A stretch of 64,000 nt of DNA from Cepaea nemoralis (Eukaryota; Mollusca; Gastropoda; Stylommatophora; Helicidae): contig JACEFZ010012651.1 of the NCBI GenBank assembly GCA_014155875.1, positions 116,001 to 180,000 on the forward strand. Reading direction: 5' to 3'. Shown here piece by piece: positions 1-12,264 of the stretch. How positions within the stretch are numbered: the first letter of the stretch is position 1; the number at the start of each line of letters is the position of its first letter. Position numbers and translations under genes: made by a program. Under the pieces are notes generated by a model. That model was not told the DNA's origin and ran no database searches. It saw only the letters and a program-made list of their open reading frames with translations.

Positions 1-642
1 CTTTAGACACAACTAAAACTACTTTCTAAATATTCACATTCACATATTATTATAAACAATAATCTAGCTTGATCTCAAGTCATACTACGTGGACGCAAAC
101 TGGTGGGCGTTTCCATTGTGAAAAACCAAAACAAACAAATTAACACTACCTTAAAACTGAAAATTCACAAGAATCCAAAATTAGAAAACGATTGACCGCT
201 CCGAGATGGCGTAGAGATCTTTCGGCTGTACTACTTTTTAGTTTACTGTAACTTAAAATTCCGAAACGGAGCAGAAATATGTGAAATAAACCACTGATCA
301 TTTTGTGGCACTAAAACGGCGGACTGCCATCTCAGGAAATACAACGTGCCCACAGATGGGATCACGGTAGCGAAAGAGTTAACGGCTCCCCCAACAAGTG
401 CCTATGAAATAACACGGCCCACTGGTCAGCCGGTACGTCGTAATGAGTTAAGAGGACTTCACAATTAATCAGCCATGCCGAAATCGAGTCCCCCTGGGAA
501 AAATTTCTCATGATCCCTTGATATCTTTAAACGGGATCCTGTGATTTGCATGCCAACGTATTCCTAGATATTTATGCCTTTTTCTTCATTCCAAAATCTG
601 TACCTTGATATTTCCCTCGACCTCTTTGTCTTTCAAGAATTG
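1..642. other. no recognisable gene
   Basis: I see no ORF, repeat or RNA feature that I can identify here. The minus-strand Gag relic that ends at 643 may continue into this stretch in other frames, but the translation is interrupted by stops and shows no protease or RT motif. Confidence 0.5.
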
Positions 643-1052
643 CTAGGCCGCTAACTTGTCTTTTTCAAATGCAAGTGCTTTCTCCTGGAGAGCTAATTTT
701 TCTCTTTCCAGTTCTATTTCTCTCTCCATCTTCTGTTTCTGTAATTCCAATTCTTTCTCCATTTTCTGTTTCTCTAATTCTATTTCTTTCTCTCTCTGTT
801 TTTCTAGAATAGCTATTCTTTCTTTTTCCAATTCTCTGGCCATTTTAGCTTCGTTGGCTGCTGCTTCTTGTGCAATTCTGGCCTCTCTAGCTGCTGCTAC
901 TTGTGCTTCTCTGGCCTCCCTAGCTTCTGCTCTCTCCTCTCTCTCTGCTGCGCTTGAAAATCGGACACCTTGGCCTCAGCCCAGGCCATTAGTTCGGGCC
1001 CAGTTAAACCGCACTTTTCCCCCAAGGCAATAAATTCACCCAATGTGGACAT
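643..1052 (-). pseudogene. Gypsy-type Gag N-terminal relic (coiled coil)
   Basis: The ATG at 1052-1050 opens a reading frame starting MSTLGEFIALGEKCGLTGPE, which resembles the start of the intact Gag at 47,906 (MATLSDFIKDGKELQYTGKE): same spacing and a charged helix after it. A change of frame occurs in a GA-rich run near 945-960, after which the reading continues as a Glu/Lys/Arg-rich coiled coil (MARELEKERIAILEKQREKE onwards) to a stop at 643. This is the amino-terminal arm of an LTR-retrotransposon Gag; no zinc knuckle, protease or RT follows. It is broken and presumably dead. The repetitive EKQK composition means some similarity may be compositional, but the shared start supports common origin. 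Confidence 0.65.
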
Positions 1053-2680
1053 ATTTGGTGCCCAAAATATGTATCAGCTGTGACACAAATTACAAACAAT
1101 ATTATTATCAATATGTAAGGTTATAGAATTACTATGTGTGATATAGATCAATGCAAGGGTGCCTGAGACTCTGAAGTAATGATCAAGTTACAAGAACAAC
1201 CAAAAGGAATACAACCTTGTGTATCTAGTCCTGGCGTTGTCCGTAAAGATATCCCGATGCTAGGACTTGTCCCTTAAGATATCAGGTGTATCTGGTGCTG
1301 GTGGCGTAAGTGTCGTTCTCCCGATATTCGTATTCACTCCCTCAGATCTTGGCTGTGTTCTGGGTCACTAGTCTGCCGACGTCAGTTAGTAGACAACGAA
1401 TCTGCTGAACACCACTGGAATCTGCCTTATGTAATGAAAAATGTCTGTACACTGTGCAATTAGTGTTCGTTAAATCACCACACAATACCACGGGTTAACA
1501 GTTCCCTGGCCACAGTTGCCATAGTTTGCAGTTTAGTCTGTCACATGACAGCGACGGATGTTGGATCCAAACATATAAGAACATTCCTGCCAGTACATGC
1601 CTATAGAACTGTTTATCTTGTGGTTTACACCGTTCATTATCCGAAGTGATGATGTACAAAAAGAATATATGGCTGCCTTGTAAAAAAATATGTCTCTGTG
1701 CATTCTTAGATCCTGATGCTTTTATATAACTGATCCAAACAAATGTATGTCTTTATCAACAGTGCACTGTAGTAACATCTTATGTCTATCGCCATGGGCA
1801 CAGCCAATTATTCTCACGTGCTACAAATCGCTGACACAGTCATAAATCTATATGCTCCAGGCTTAGTCTCTACCGGACGATGATCTCATCTTTATGCCAA
1901 GAAGTTATCCTCTTTTAATATATACTTTAACTATCCTTCGTTAGCAGTATTTGGTTCCTATTGTCTAGAGTTATGTTTTTTCAAATAAACAATGTGAACT
2001 GAACAGCATAACTTGTGAAAATGGTCATTAATAACGCCGACAAGCATGCCACCTTTCGAATCTGTATTAATACAAGAGGCAACAACTATACTTTATACAA
2101 CATGCAGAGAACTCCACATTAACTCTCTATCTAGCATTGCATTGTATCTTCTTTCCAGTCCCTCATTAATCAGCACAAGATTAAATTCAAGCATGTCGTT
2201 GCTCTATGTCATATAACTATAGTTCACATTTAAAGAATATCTTCTTACTTAACCTACTTACGCCACAAACATGGAGTGTTCCTTACTGTATGACCTTCGG
2301 TGATTCTTCAACTTAGATATCGGTATATCAAATCTCATTTCCTTCATCAACCTTGCTTTGATCTTGCCGAATCGCTTTCCGTCTTCATTACTTCTTTGAT
2401 TCTTCCTGCATTTTTCCTTTCCTAAGACTCTCTGGATGTTAACTCAATTTCTTAGTGTGTTTCACAAAGATCTTGTCCCGGTGATAACTCTGTGCCTTCC
2501 TTCCTTCATGGCTGTTGTTCTCCGTCTGTCTATCTATGACGTGTAGTTTCCAACATTTACGCGCGTGCGTTCACTGTCTGCACCGCACTTGTACTTTTAG
2601 CGCTTTCAAATCTTTATCGTTGATGTGCGCCGCATGGCAACATTCAACTTCGGCGTCATTCGCCTTACAGCCCCGACTTA
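1053..2680. other. unassigned AT-rich stretch
   Basis: No coding region can be supported. Sequence immediately upstream (in the minus-strand sense) of the Gag relic could be leader or LTR of that element, but there is no second copy in the window to define an LTR. Confidence 0.4.
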
Positions 2681-2687
2681 GCCCCTA

Positions 2688-4229
2688 GTGATTTCCCATA
2701 TAGCGGTGCATAGCTGGCTAGAATAAGTTACGAAGGCGTGTCAATAAGTAAGTCACACAGTTCTGTGGAATGGCAGGTAAATGAAAACAGAGCACGCAGT
2801 TCTATGCAGCCGGTTTGGGAGGACTGATAAAACGATGGGATAAGTGCATCAATGTTAGTGGCCATCAAGTTGAGAAATAAATGGATTTTGTATGTATAAA
2901 AATAAATTGTTTTCAAGTTGTATCATGTGTAGTTATTCCTCTGCAGCCATTTGTGACTTACTTATTAACTTACCCTCGTACTTAATTTACAATAGTAACT
3001 GTTCTCCATATCCAGTTACTTAAGTTCAGATGCCAGTTTATCAATGTCTGGACACAAATCTGTCTTGCCCAAAGTCATAAGCGCTACTAGGTTACTGTCG
3101 GTGAGTCTGGAACGTTGTTGTTGGTTTTTTGTTGTTGTAAATAACGGTCATTGTGGAAAATGACTGTTCGCATTTGTAAGTCTAACCAAAACGACAAATA
3201 TATCTCTGGGCGAATGAACACAGGTGTTCAAATTGTTCGACCGGCAATAGTCGTCAGAATGTAATCATATGAAGGTGAAGCTGGCAGCTCCAGAAATTTA
3301 CATCTCATTCAGAATTGCATTTCAAATCAATTACTTTGTGCTGAAGGTCTTGCTATAATTGAAAAGCTTGGCGTCAGGAAATATGAGCGGATTTATGAAG
3401 AGAGCAATATTATCGTGGTCTTTTATGAATTCTTGACATCTCGACTGAAAGATATCCAGAAGACTTTCAACTTTTACTTTGTACTGTAATAAGTCACATT
3501 TATTTTCCACCACAAGCGTCTTCTGAGTTGGAAACTCCTCTAAAGTCCCTTCAGTCAGCTGTCCGATAAACATTCGTAGTCTCATTTTAAACGATGAAAT
3601 GTAATCGCACAAATTTGTGAATAGTTTCTTTTTTCCCTGGATCCTCGCATTTAAAGAGTTTAAATGAGACGTGATGTCCACCAATAATTCCAAGTCATTA
3701 AGCCAGTCATCGTTCAGCAGAAATTCCCGTTCTGTAGGCAATTCATTTATTTCTGACAGAAACAGATAGACAATATTTTTCAGTGCCCAATCTTAGTTGA
3801 ATTCACGACAAGCAACGTCTTCATATTTTCGCTTTTTACAATTGTTTGATTTTAGATTTTCCACACTCATGTTTATAGGCTTTAACGGTAAATTTCTATT
3901 TGAAAAAAAATCTAATTTCAACACAATACTCCCGACTCTGCTAAACAGTTGTAACAGACGACAACATGGCGCATGCGCACTCTGATTGGTCGACAAGCCT
4001 GGATATGGGAACTTCATAACGTTTCGTTGCGAACTGAACAGGCGCATTTCGATAATATCTGAGCATAACAACCAGCGAGCAGAGTAAATTATCACACGCT
4101 GACGGGAAGCTCAGTGTGAATTTTTGAAATTATTAAAATATATTATATTAAATAAGAGGCCTCCGTGTGCCACTTTCGGACAGCTGGCGAGCCACAAGTG
4201 GCCCGCGGCCGTTGTTTGGGAATCCTCTG
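2688..4229 (-). mobile_element. decayed hAT DNA transposon
   Basis: The right end, read on the minus strand, starts CAGAGGATTCCCAAAC and runs into GGCCGCGGGCC, a typical hAT-type terminal inverted repeat. A weaker match (TAGTGATTTCCC... from about 2688) is the likely other end, but the two ends are diverged and I cannot confirm an 8-bp target duplication (CCCTAGAA follows the right end). Between them lie transposase pieces in several frames, including the C-terminal dimerisation region. The right end lies next to a family A repeat copy. The element is old and internally deleted. Confidence 0.6.
3020..3870 (-). pseudogene. hAT transposase relic (GTF2IRD2/ZBED-like)
   Basis: The frame from 3870 (MSVENLKSNNCKKRKYEDVA) looks like the N-terminus of a hAT-derived transposase. 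It hits an in-frame TAA at about 3793 and continues in the same frame into the block FLLNDDWLNDLELLVDITSH (about 3720-3660), characteristic of the GTF2IRD2/SCAND3-type hAT family, up to a stop at 3331. Further along, at about 3190-3020, the dimerisation motif is still visible across a frameshift: YKCEQSFSTM, then RLTDSNLVALMTLGKTDLCP. Much of the catalytic core is missing, since the N-terminus joins almost directly to the central block. It is non-functional. The family assignment rests on motif memory; the hAT-type end supports it. Confidence 0.7.
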
Positions 4230-4239
4230 CCCTAGAACT

Positions 4240-5515
4240 ACCATGGGGTCTAAATGGACTCCAGTGTCAACTTTCGTGACTGTCAATGTGTCGTAATATA
4301 CTTATTTGCATATTTGATTTAGTATATTTTATTATCACCCAAGCCTAACCCCCTTTTAAAAAACGAATGTTCATCATTGTGGAGTTCGTTGTAAGATATG
4401 TACACTGTCTCCGTGTTAGTATTTCTCATCTTTTCGCAGGTGTTGCACGTACTAGCTGTTTTTATTTCCTGTTGATACATCCTGCTACAGCCGTTATTTC
4501 TTTTATGAATATTGCAACTAGTTTCAATCATTGTAATGTTTCATAAAGGGCCGAGCGGTAGATTTACACAGTATGATGCAAGGTTTCGAAATACCACCCC
4601 TTAAATGTTGTTGGTGTTTTTTTTTTCGAATGCCACCGTTAAGGATGTTTAATTGTTGAATAGTTCAAATTGTAGTTTGATTTCACTGCTTCTGCCGCCC
4701 TCTTACGGCGCCGCCTGATGCGGCCGCCTCTCTGTATCAAAGCACAGCACAGCCTGGTTTCATATGTAAAAATTGTTGAAATATGTATAATAGTGAATTC
4801 TTAATTTCAAGGGCAAATAAATTGAAATGAAATAATTTTTAAGCGAAAAGGGAAGACAATAAATTAATTTTATATTAGAATATGAATAACATCAATATAC
4901 AGCAAATAATTAGACCGAAAAACTTATACTATAATATTGCATTTAAACTATTGACACACTGATCAAACTCTACTAAAATAAATGTAAGCAATTACTATGT
5001 CTTAGAATTCCGATATGTGATCTCATATAGTGGATAATATAATAAATGAAGTGCCGTCTACGTACGGATAGTATATCTAGTGCAATATCCGTTTAATCAT
5101 AAGTATGAATTGTCACTTTGGGTTAGTATTTTTGGCAGGCACATGTACATGTGCCTCATAATAATAGCAAGAGTGGTCATAGAGACTATTAATGGAGCAA
5201 AGAAACAGATGATATCGATGTTCGTCTTTGATACACAAGTAAAACGAAAAACTGATTTTTTCCGTAACGATGGTGTTATATTTGATCCTAGCAAAGACAA
5301 GCCGCGGTTGAGGTGTTTAGCTGCAATGACAATCAGTCTTAGAACATGTAACATACTTTACCTTAGTTTTCTTTCTAATACGAGGATTTGATGACAAAAT
5401 AACCCGTATCTTACCTCTTACTCAGTCTGCTCATCACTGTCTCGGTATTCAGTCATTACTGTGACAAAACCTCACTACTTATCACTTTCCGCCATCTATT
5501 TTTGTTAGGTCCTGT
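4240..5515 (+). repeat. family A repeat, copy 1
   Basis: About 1.1 kb shared with copies near 8.2, 24.4, 26.3, 41 (reversed), 44.2 and 54.2 kb. Landmarks are TTCATCATTGTGGAGTTCG at 4368, a perfect palindrome GGCACATGTACATGTGCC at about 5138-5155, and ATCCTAGCAAAGACAAGCCG near 5284. From about 5381 it passes into the reverse-oriented tail of the tRNA-like SINE found alone at 39.6 kb. No convincing ORF. In other copies the same sequence follows a LINE RT 3' fragment, so it may be a LINE 3' region or a composite repeat. Confidence 0.75.
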
Positions 5516-6540
5516 TGTATATCTTAGGAAATCTCAAAGAGATAGATGAAAACTAGAATTTATATTTCCCAATGTGATCCAGGCCCACTATCATTTTAGT
5601 AGCCATCAATGACTCAATTACCTGAGGCTATCAATAGAGCCCAGGAAGTCCCGAAGGGCAACAAGGAAACGATTTCCTTGAATAATAATACACCTGTGGA
5701 GTTTCCTTGCCAATCTGCTCTCAGAGAAATAATTAATATCTAGGGCTAATTAATAGTTAATAGACAATAACATGAACACTCAAAGAATTAATGGAACACT
5801 CAGAGTGAAAAATGAAATATTTATTAAACTTAATAACAAACAAAATGGGGATGGGTTTTGGCCATTCTGATCCCAAAATATCACCCATTTCAAACGGCAT
5901 GGTATGTATTCATTAATACATTACACAATTACCTTTTTAGAAAAACATAACCCATATTTCCCCAGTGGATTGAATCATAACCATAGATCTGTTAGGTCAC
6001 AGGTACAGGCTAAAAGTTCCCTGGTTGATTCATAGTGATACTGGGTTACCTGCTTCATGTGGTTAGATGGAACACCCGCCTGTAAATTCTTCCAAAATAT
6101 TATTCGTCTTCTCTATAGCCAGGATCTCCTATCAAGAGTCATAGCTCGTTATGGATGGATTTGACTACTACCTGAAATTCTGGTATCAAAACTTATATCT
6201 ACTGGTACCATAAATGCACCTGTATGTTCATTGGCAATGGAAGAAAAGTAAAACCCCATGGAAAAGGTACAACAAGCAAAGAGAATTTTGATCCCAGTGA
6301 AAAATAAATAAAGGGGGAAGAAGGCCGTAGTGTCTTTCAGAAGTTATCAACCCAATAGCTAGCTCCTCTCCATCCAATACCCACTACATGGATCTCAAGG
6401 TTTAGGATACCAGATAAGCAGTGTAATCTTCGCCCATGCCTGTCACATGTAGTCTCAAAGTTGAGTAATACCTTGATCGATTCGGAATTCCCCGTTGTAA
6501 ATAATTGTTTCCCCTAGTTATCCTTCCATTTAAAAGAAAA
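5516..6540. other. unassigned stretch
   Basis: No gene, repeat or motif that I can identify. No matching copy elsewhere in the window was noticed. Confidence 0.4.
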
Positions 6541-6541
6541 G

Positions 6542-6695
6542 CCCCCCCCCCCCCCCAACATTAATTGTCTTAATTCGTTCCCCAAATGCAATGAGTATCC
6601 AACTTATAAACAAAGTTAAACCAACTTATAACAAAAACAACAATAATAGCAACAATATCAATATCAACAACAATAACAACAACAGTAAACGTCGT
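6542..6695. repeat. poly-C run and AAC/AAT-rich simple sequence
   Basis: A run of 15 C (6542-6556) is followed by a low-complexity stretch rich in AAC, AAT and ATC triplets at about 6620-6690. Simple sequence; no coding meaning. Confidence 0.85.
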
Positions 6696-6746
6696 ATCAA
6701 CAACCATGACCTCATATTGTGTAGCTAACATGTGTACTACTAGTTT

Positions 6747-8159
<1,413 letters not shown>

Positions 8160-9206
8160 AGTTTTCCTTATGCAACGCTCTTTAATTTGATATATAATAC
8201 AAAGTGTCTGCTGCCATTTTAACAACTTTTAACCATGGAAATACCTTGGGATACAAATGGACCCTAGAGCCACCTTTCGCATCTTATAGTGTAACAGCAT
8301 ATTCATTTTTATTGTTTATAATTTATTATCAGGCCCCCCCCCCCCCCCCCCCCCGTTTTGTATATTATGTTTACCATTGTGGGATTCGTTTTAAGGTATG
8401 CATGTACACTATGTCTGTGTTTATTATATCTTACTTTCTCACAGGAGTTAACACATATCTAACTGTTTTTATTTCCTGTTGTTATATTCTGCTGCAGCCG
8501 TTACTTCTCTTATGAATATTGTAACTCGTTTTGATCATTGTAATGTTTCATGGGTAATAATGTAGAAATTAGATTACAATTTCAAGGAAAAGAGGGAGAC
8601 AAGAAAATGTAATGTACTGGGGTATAAATGAAGTCATTTTAATGCAAACAGTTTGCTTGAAGAAAGAATAGCATGATATTTAAGGAAATGTATTACCATT
8701 CTGATCAATGGCTACTAAAATAAATGTAAGTAATTGCCATATCTTAGATGTCCAGCGTGTGACCTCATGTGCTAGATAATATGACAAATGCAGGGCAGTC
8801 TTCCTACGGGATAATATATGTAGTGCAAAATCCGTTTAATCGTTACATAATAATATATCTTACATCAATATGTTTGGCAGGCACATGTGCATGTGCCTTT
8901 TAAGGATAGCAAATATGATCGTCGAGACCTTTAATGGCGCGAATAAACAGATGATATCTATGTAAACTGTGTTCGTCTTTGATACACATGTCGATTACGG
9001 CAGTCGCTAATGTTTGTCTACCTCTGGAGTTATATTTAATCCAAGCAAAGACAAGCCACCGTTTGAGGTGTTCAGCTGGAATGGCTCTCAGTCGCCTAAC
9101 ATGTAAAATGTTTTACCTTAATTTCCTTTATAATACGAAAATTTCGTATAAAATAAAATCAATCAAACAAACACACTCACACATCCGTGTCTTACCCATC
9201 TCGTGC
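8160..9206 (+). repeat. family A repeat, copy 2 (cut by Polinton)
   Basis: This shares the landmarks of copy 1, including its left extension (ACCATGG then ...AAATGGAC). The hairpin is at 8880-8897 (GGCACATGTGCATGTGCC). A poly-C run of about 20 lies at 8335-8354. The repeat breaks off at 9206, in the middle of the segment that elsewhere reads CACATCCGTGTCTTACCCC, where the Polinton terminus begins. Confidence 0.75.
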
Positions 9207-9457
9207 AGTAGTATAACCGGAGTAACGCCAATACCACCACCCCACACCCCAGCGTTGGGCACCGATACCGCCACCCTAGCACCGCCCTAAGGACTGTCGA
9301 ATAGGGGTACGCACCGACCCCCAGTTGCCCCCCAATGCTCGAATAGGAGGTCCGAACCGACCCCCATTCGCACCCCTAAGGGGGTCCGATCCGACCCCAG
9401 CAAGAGAGGCTCGCCTCGGTACTATCATTCTGACTCGATATATTTCTCATAGCCAGA
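9207..9457. repeat. Polinton left terminal inverted repeat
   Basis: It begins AGTAGTATAACCGG and ends TTTCTCATAGCCAGA. It matches the reverse complement of 23,518-23,799 with substitutions and length differences; the best-conserved block is ACTCGATATAT next to TCATAGCCAGA. The middle contains CCCTAAGG palindromes embedded in CCGAACCGACCCCC-type repeats. Confidence 0.9.
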
Positions 9458-9624
9458 CCTCCGCTAACTATAGCGTAATTTTCGGCAGGGTAGTAGCGAG
9501 TGCGGGCAACCATATTTTCTTATAGGGGGGGGGGGGCACTATACCGCGATACACAATTAGAGAGGTTCCAACCAGCCATATCAAGATGGGCACCGCTACA
9601 AACATGCGAATACGAACGGGAGCA

Positions 9625-9654
9625 CTCGGCGAGCGGGCACGCTCTCTCGCCGAG
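9625..9654. repeat. 9-bp inverted repeat
   Basis: CTCGGCGAG at 9625-9633 and CTCGCCGAG at 9646-9654 form a perfect stem with a 12-nt spacer. It lies between the left terminal repeat and the first Polinton gene. It could be a structural or regulatory element; function unknown. Confidence 0.6.
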
Positions 9655-9756
9655 CACCACCAACACAAATTGCAACAGCCAGAACCCCCTCCCAGAAATA
9701 TTAGGGGGCGCCGGGCAGCGCGTCGAATTAGAGGTTGACTTATTGGGCACATACAG

Positions 9757-10062
9757 ATGGAGACCTATGGATGTGAGTGGCCGAAGCTCGACACAGAACT
9801 TTATTGCGGCCGGAATTGCATCGACCTTTATTGTTCTCGGCACGATGAGCAGGCAAAACGGGGCGAGGTGATAGAAGAGTGCATATTCTGTGAGAGGGGT
9901 TTTAGGAAACCATATGAGATGCGTGAGCGTTGAACACTAGACGCGCTTCATAAGATGTTTCGGAAGTTTGAAAAGACGACCGGCATCAAGCTGCTACTCT
10001 ATAAAGGGATGAAGCTAAGTCCTCAATATGAACCAGAGGGCCGCCCACCATACCAACGATGA
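9757..10062 (+). pseudogene. small Cys-rich Polinton protein, one stop
   Basis: The ATG at 9757 opens a frame of 101 codons ending at TGA 10060-10062, interrupted only by TGA at 9931-9933. The first half has six cysteines in a metal-binding-like spacing (CEWP, CGRNC, YCSRHDEQ, CIFCERGF), and the second half is basic with KMFRKFEKTTG and ends GRPPYQR. This suggests a zinc-ribbon or treble-clef fold. It is the first gene inside the left terminal repeat, reading inward. I do not know a named family; small Cys-rich proteins occur in Polintons and adintoviruses. The single stop in an otherwise open, compositionally sensible frame argues that it was a real gene. Function unknown. Confidence 0.6.
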
Positions 10063-10087
10063 ATAGGTGTAGTAGGTGCATAAAGGG

Positions 10088-10188
10088 GCATACGCACGCA
10101 CACACACACGCACGCACGCACACATACACACGGACGCACACATACACATACACACGCAAACACATGCACGCATGCATCCACACACGCC
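10088..10188. repeat. (CA)n-rich microsatellite
   Basis: CACACA, CGCACG and CATACA units, imperfect. They generate artificial Cys-Val ORFs on the minus strand. Confidence 0.9.
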
Positions 10189-10219
10189 CCGATAATCAAA
10201 CGTGTGCGCCAGTCAACAT

Positions 10220-10251
10220 CACTTCCGGTAAAAATGATCACGCCGGAAGTG
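10220..10251. promoter_or_regulatory. inverted ETS-like sites
   Basis: CACTTCCGG (10220-10228) and CCGGAAGTG (10243-10251) form a perfect 9-bp inverted repeat; each arm contains the ETS-family core CCGGAAGT. A TATAAA lies about 50 bp to the right (10304-10309) on the plus strand. This is a motif-level inference only; the convergent flanking genes do not give an obvious target. Confidence 0.35.
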
Positions 10252-10700
10252 CCGTGACCGAAAAAAAGAAACGTGATCAATTTGTTTTTGCGTGACGAGT
10301 TTTTATAAACGCGTGCAGCGCGGTGATTTTTGTTCTCGCGAAAAAATCCCACTCGGCACGCGTCAGGTAGCTTCGTTTTGCCAACCTTCATTGTGGAGAA
10401 CGGCACTTGATTGAATCAGCTTTACGACACACTAACTGAAACACATTTCATACTCATTATACACCCACAGTGTTATCTCAAGTGTTATTCTGTCAATGCG
10501 CTAAAGTGTATTACTTCTGTGTAGTGGGCATTAGTGGAATCCACCGCTCTCAGTATTCTTTCACATTCCATACAAAGTAGTAGGGTTTTACCAAACAGAA
10601 TTACACCACATGGTGTATTGCGCATGGTGTTGATACATGTTGTTGCGGTGATTAACCTTCATCAATAAACAAAACACAACATATAGAACAGGAGATCTCT
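10252..10700. other. Polinton non-coding interval
   Basis: This lies between the 3' ends of the Cys-rich gene and the minus-strand gene that ends at 10,701. Apart from the TATAAA at 10304 I see no feature. It could serve as a 3' region for both convergent genes. Confidence 0.4.
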
Positions 10701-11474
10701 TCATTCACATATGACAATAGGATGGAAAAAAAATGGAAAAACAATGAATTGAAAAAAATGTTCATACTTACCCCAGAAGTTACTGCTCTGAGTAGAATAT
10801 CGCCACTTCCCCGCATTACTGAAATCAAATGGCGGATCGTTCGGTGGAATAGGGGAGTGGTTCCAAACTGTCCTGATCCTGTATAATGTTATTTCGACCC
10901 TATAGCTTTTACGAACTCTGCCCGTGCCTCGTCTCTTCCTTTCAGAATGAGAGATTTTTTTTGTCTCTTCGTCCAGATCTGCCGGCGCCTTGCTCCGAAT
11001 ATCTTTTTTCAACTGGTGAAATTTCTTTTCTTCAGCTGTAATTATTTTATACTCCACGTTTGTAATACTCCCATCATCCAAAGCCTTTGAAACAAGGTCG
11101 GCTAAACTGGAAAGCTTAGCCGTCGCCAGAGTGCAAATTGCATCGTGTTTCTTAGCTTTCGATGTTAGTTTGCGGGACGCTAGCTTGCTACCAGCGGAAA
11201 TGATTCCAAAAGCTAGGGCAGCTATCTCGAGCCCGACAACTACAGGGACAGCGATAATGGTGGTAAGAAGCCCAACATCCCCCACCTCCATACCAAGGCT
11301 AGCCGCAAGCATTACGCTGTCCACAGCGTCTAATGCATTAACGGCACGCCGATATTTTGTATACAGTGCAGCCCGTTTGTCCCTTTCATCTTCCAGAGAC
11401 TTCCGAAGACGGGTAAGCTCTTGAATGCGATAGGTACCGCCGTCACTAGTATCAAATGACGGATAGAGCGACAT
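10701..11474 (-). CDS. Polinton conserved membrane-associated protein
   Basis: This is an open frame of 257 codons without internal stop, one of the few intact ORFs in the element. Residues about 15-50 are a charged helix (YRIQELTRLRKSLEDERDKR). Residues about 63-97 are hydrophobic with glycine (VGLLTTIIAVPVVVGLEIAA), consistent with one or two membrane helices. A Lys-rich helical segment follows, with DLVSKALDDGSI and EEKKFHQLKKDIRSK to about 172. Proteins of this pattern recur in animal Polintons, but I know no proven function; a virion-internal or membrane-interacting role is a guess. The tail after about residue 180 looks unlike the rest and may be read-through after a lesion that removed the original stop. 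It is the last gene of a minus-strand cluster. Confidence 0.6.
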   Translation of the reverse strand: MSLYPSFDTSDGGTYRIQELTRLRKSLEDERDKRAALYTKYRRAVNALDAVDSVMLAASLGMEVGDVGLLTTIIAVPVVVGLEIAALAFGIISAGSKLASRKLTSKAKKHDAICTLATAKLSSLADLVSKALDDGSITNVEYKIITAEEKKFHQLKKDIRSKAPADLDEETKKISHSERKRRGTGRVRKSYRVEITLYRIRTVWNHSPIPPNDPPFDFSNAGKWRYSTQSSNFWGKYEHFFQFIVFPFFFHPIVICE

Positions 11475-11493
11475 TATTCTTTTCGCTTAAAAC

Positions 11494-12264
11494 CTACTTC
11501 TTAAACTGAGATATTAAATGTTCAATGCGAACGGTGCTAATCGGCCTTGTAGTGAACAAAAGCCGGACAAAAGCAGTAACGATATTAAAGATGATTTCAT
11601 CCACCGCAACCTCACCGAGCTCTACTATAATGTCCGTCTCTGTTGCCCGGGCCGCCCACGTCTCGTCGGCCGCAGAAGTGATTACGAGAGCAACATGCCT
11701 TTGGAGTGTTGACGCACTCCATTTAATAGAGACACCTGGAAGGACTGGGACAACCTCAGTCTGCGCAGCAGCCCCAATAGCTAACTAGTGATAGATGGTT
11801 GACTCCTTGGGAGGCTTACCTAGCATATCAAGGTCGGCTTTACACTCTGTAACGGCCTTCAGGCAATATTTAGTCCTCTGGGCTTTACCCTCAGTCACCG
11901 ATACGGCATAGAAGAGAGGCTTGGCGCACTGCATTTTCAGAAATGACTGGTAGGTCACAATAGGAGACTTGTTGGGGCATATGACCGTCTTGCAAGCCTG
12001 ATAACTCACAAACGCCTTGCCCATGTTGGTTAACCTGATAGGTATCCCATTGGGCTCGAGGTGAGTATATCCCGTGCGAAGCTCAAGCTGCATATCCCAG
12101 TCATCGTCATCGGGATGGTCTATGGCGGCACGAGCATAGACCCCCTGGGAGTCAGCTGGAGGCCATATATCTTGTAGTTATGACCCGGCTCCCGCCACCC
12201 AATAGTGTCGGCTAAATCAGCGAAGGTTAGGGCGATGCCTTCCTGGACCTTCTGAATCAGCCAT
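11494..12264 (-). pseudogene. conserved Polinton protein, frameshifted and stopped
   Basis: The ATG at 12264-12262 starts MADSE and overlaps the stop of the penton-like gene upstream (TGA at 12259-12257). The reading changes frame soon after the start (block FADLADTIGWREPGHNYKIY, about 12,230-12,170) and again near 12,140. It then stays open through DHPDDDDWDMQLELRTGYTH and NMGKAFVSYQACKTVICPNK to a TAG at about 11,787, and in the same frame continues for about 95 codons (TLQRHVALVITSAADETWAA near 11,690) to the TAG at 11496-11494. So at least two frameshifts and one stop. The block structure and gene position indicate a virion-associated Polinton gene. I cannot name it; no adenoviral-protease catalytic motif is visible. 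Confidence 0.6.

Noticed and set aside
2680..2700. Exact left terminus and target duplication of the hAT element
   Set aside because: Only a loose match to the right end; the octamers beside the two ends do not agree, so the boundary is approximate.
9500..9871. 123-codon plus-strand ORF and its antisense ORFs
   Set aside because: Overlaps the Cys-rich gene in a different frame, starts at a poly-G run, and has no protein-like pattern.
9986..10406. Cys-Val-rich ORFs on the minus strand
   Set aside because: They are translations of the (CA)n tract and have no independent support.
11131..11424. Plus-strand ORF opposite the 257-codon Polinton gene
   Set aside because: Shadow ORF; the minus-strand frame has the better composition and length.
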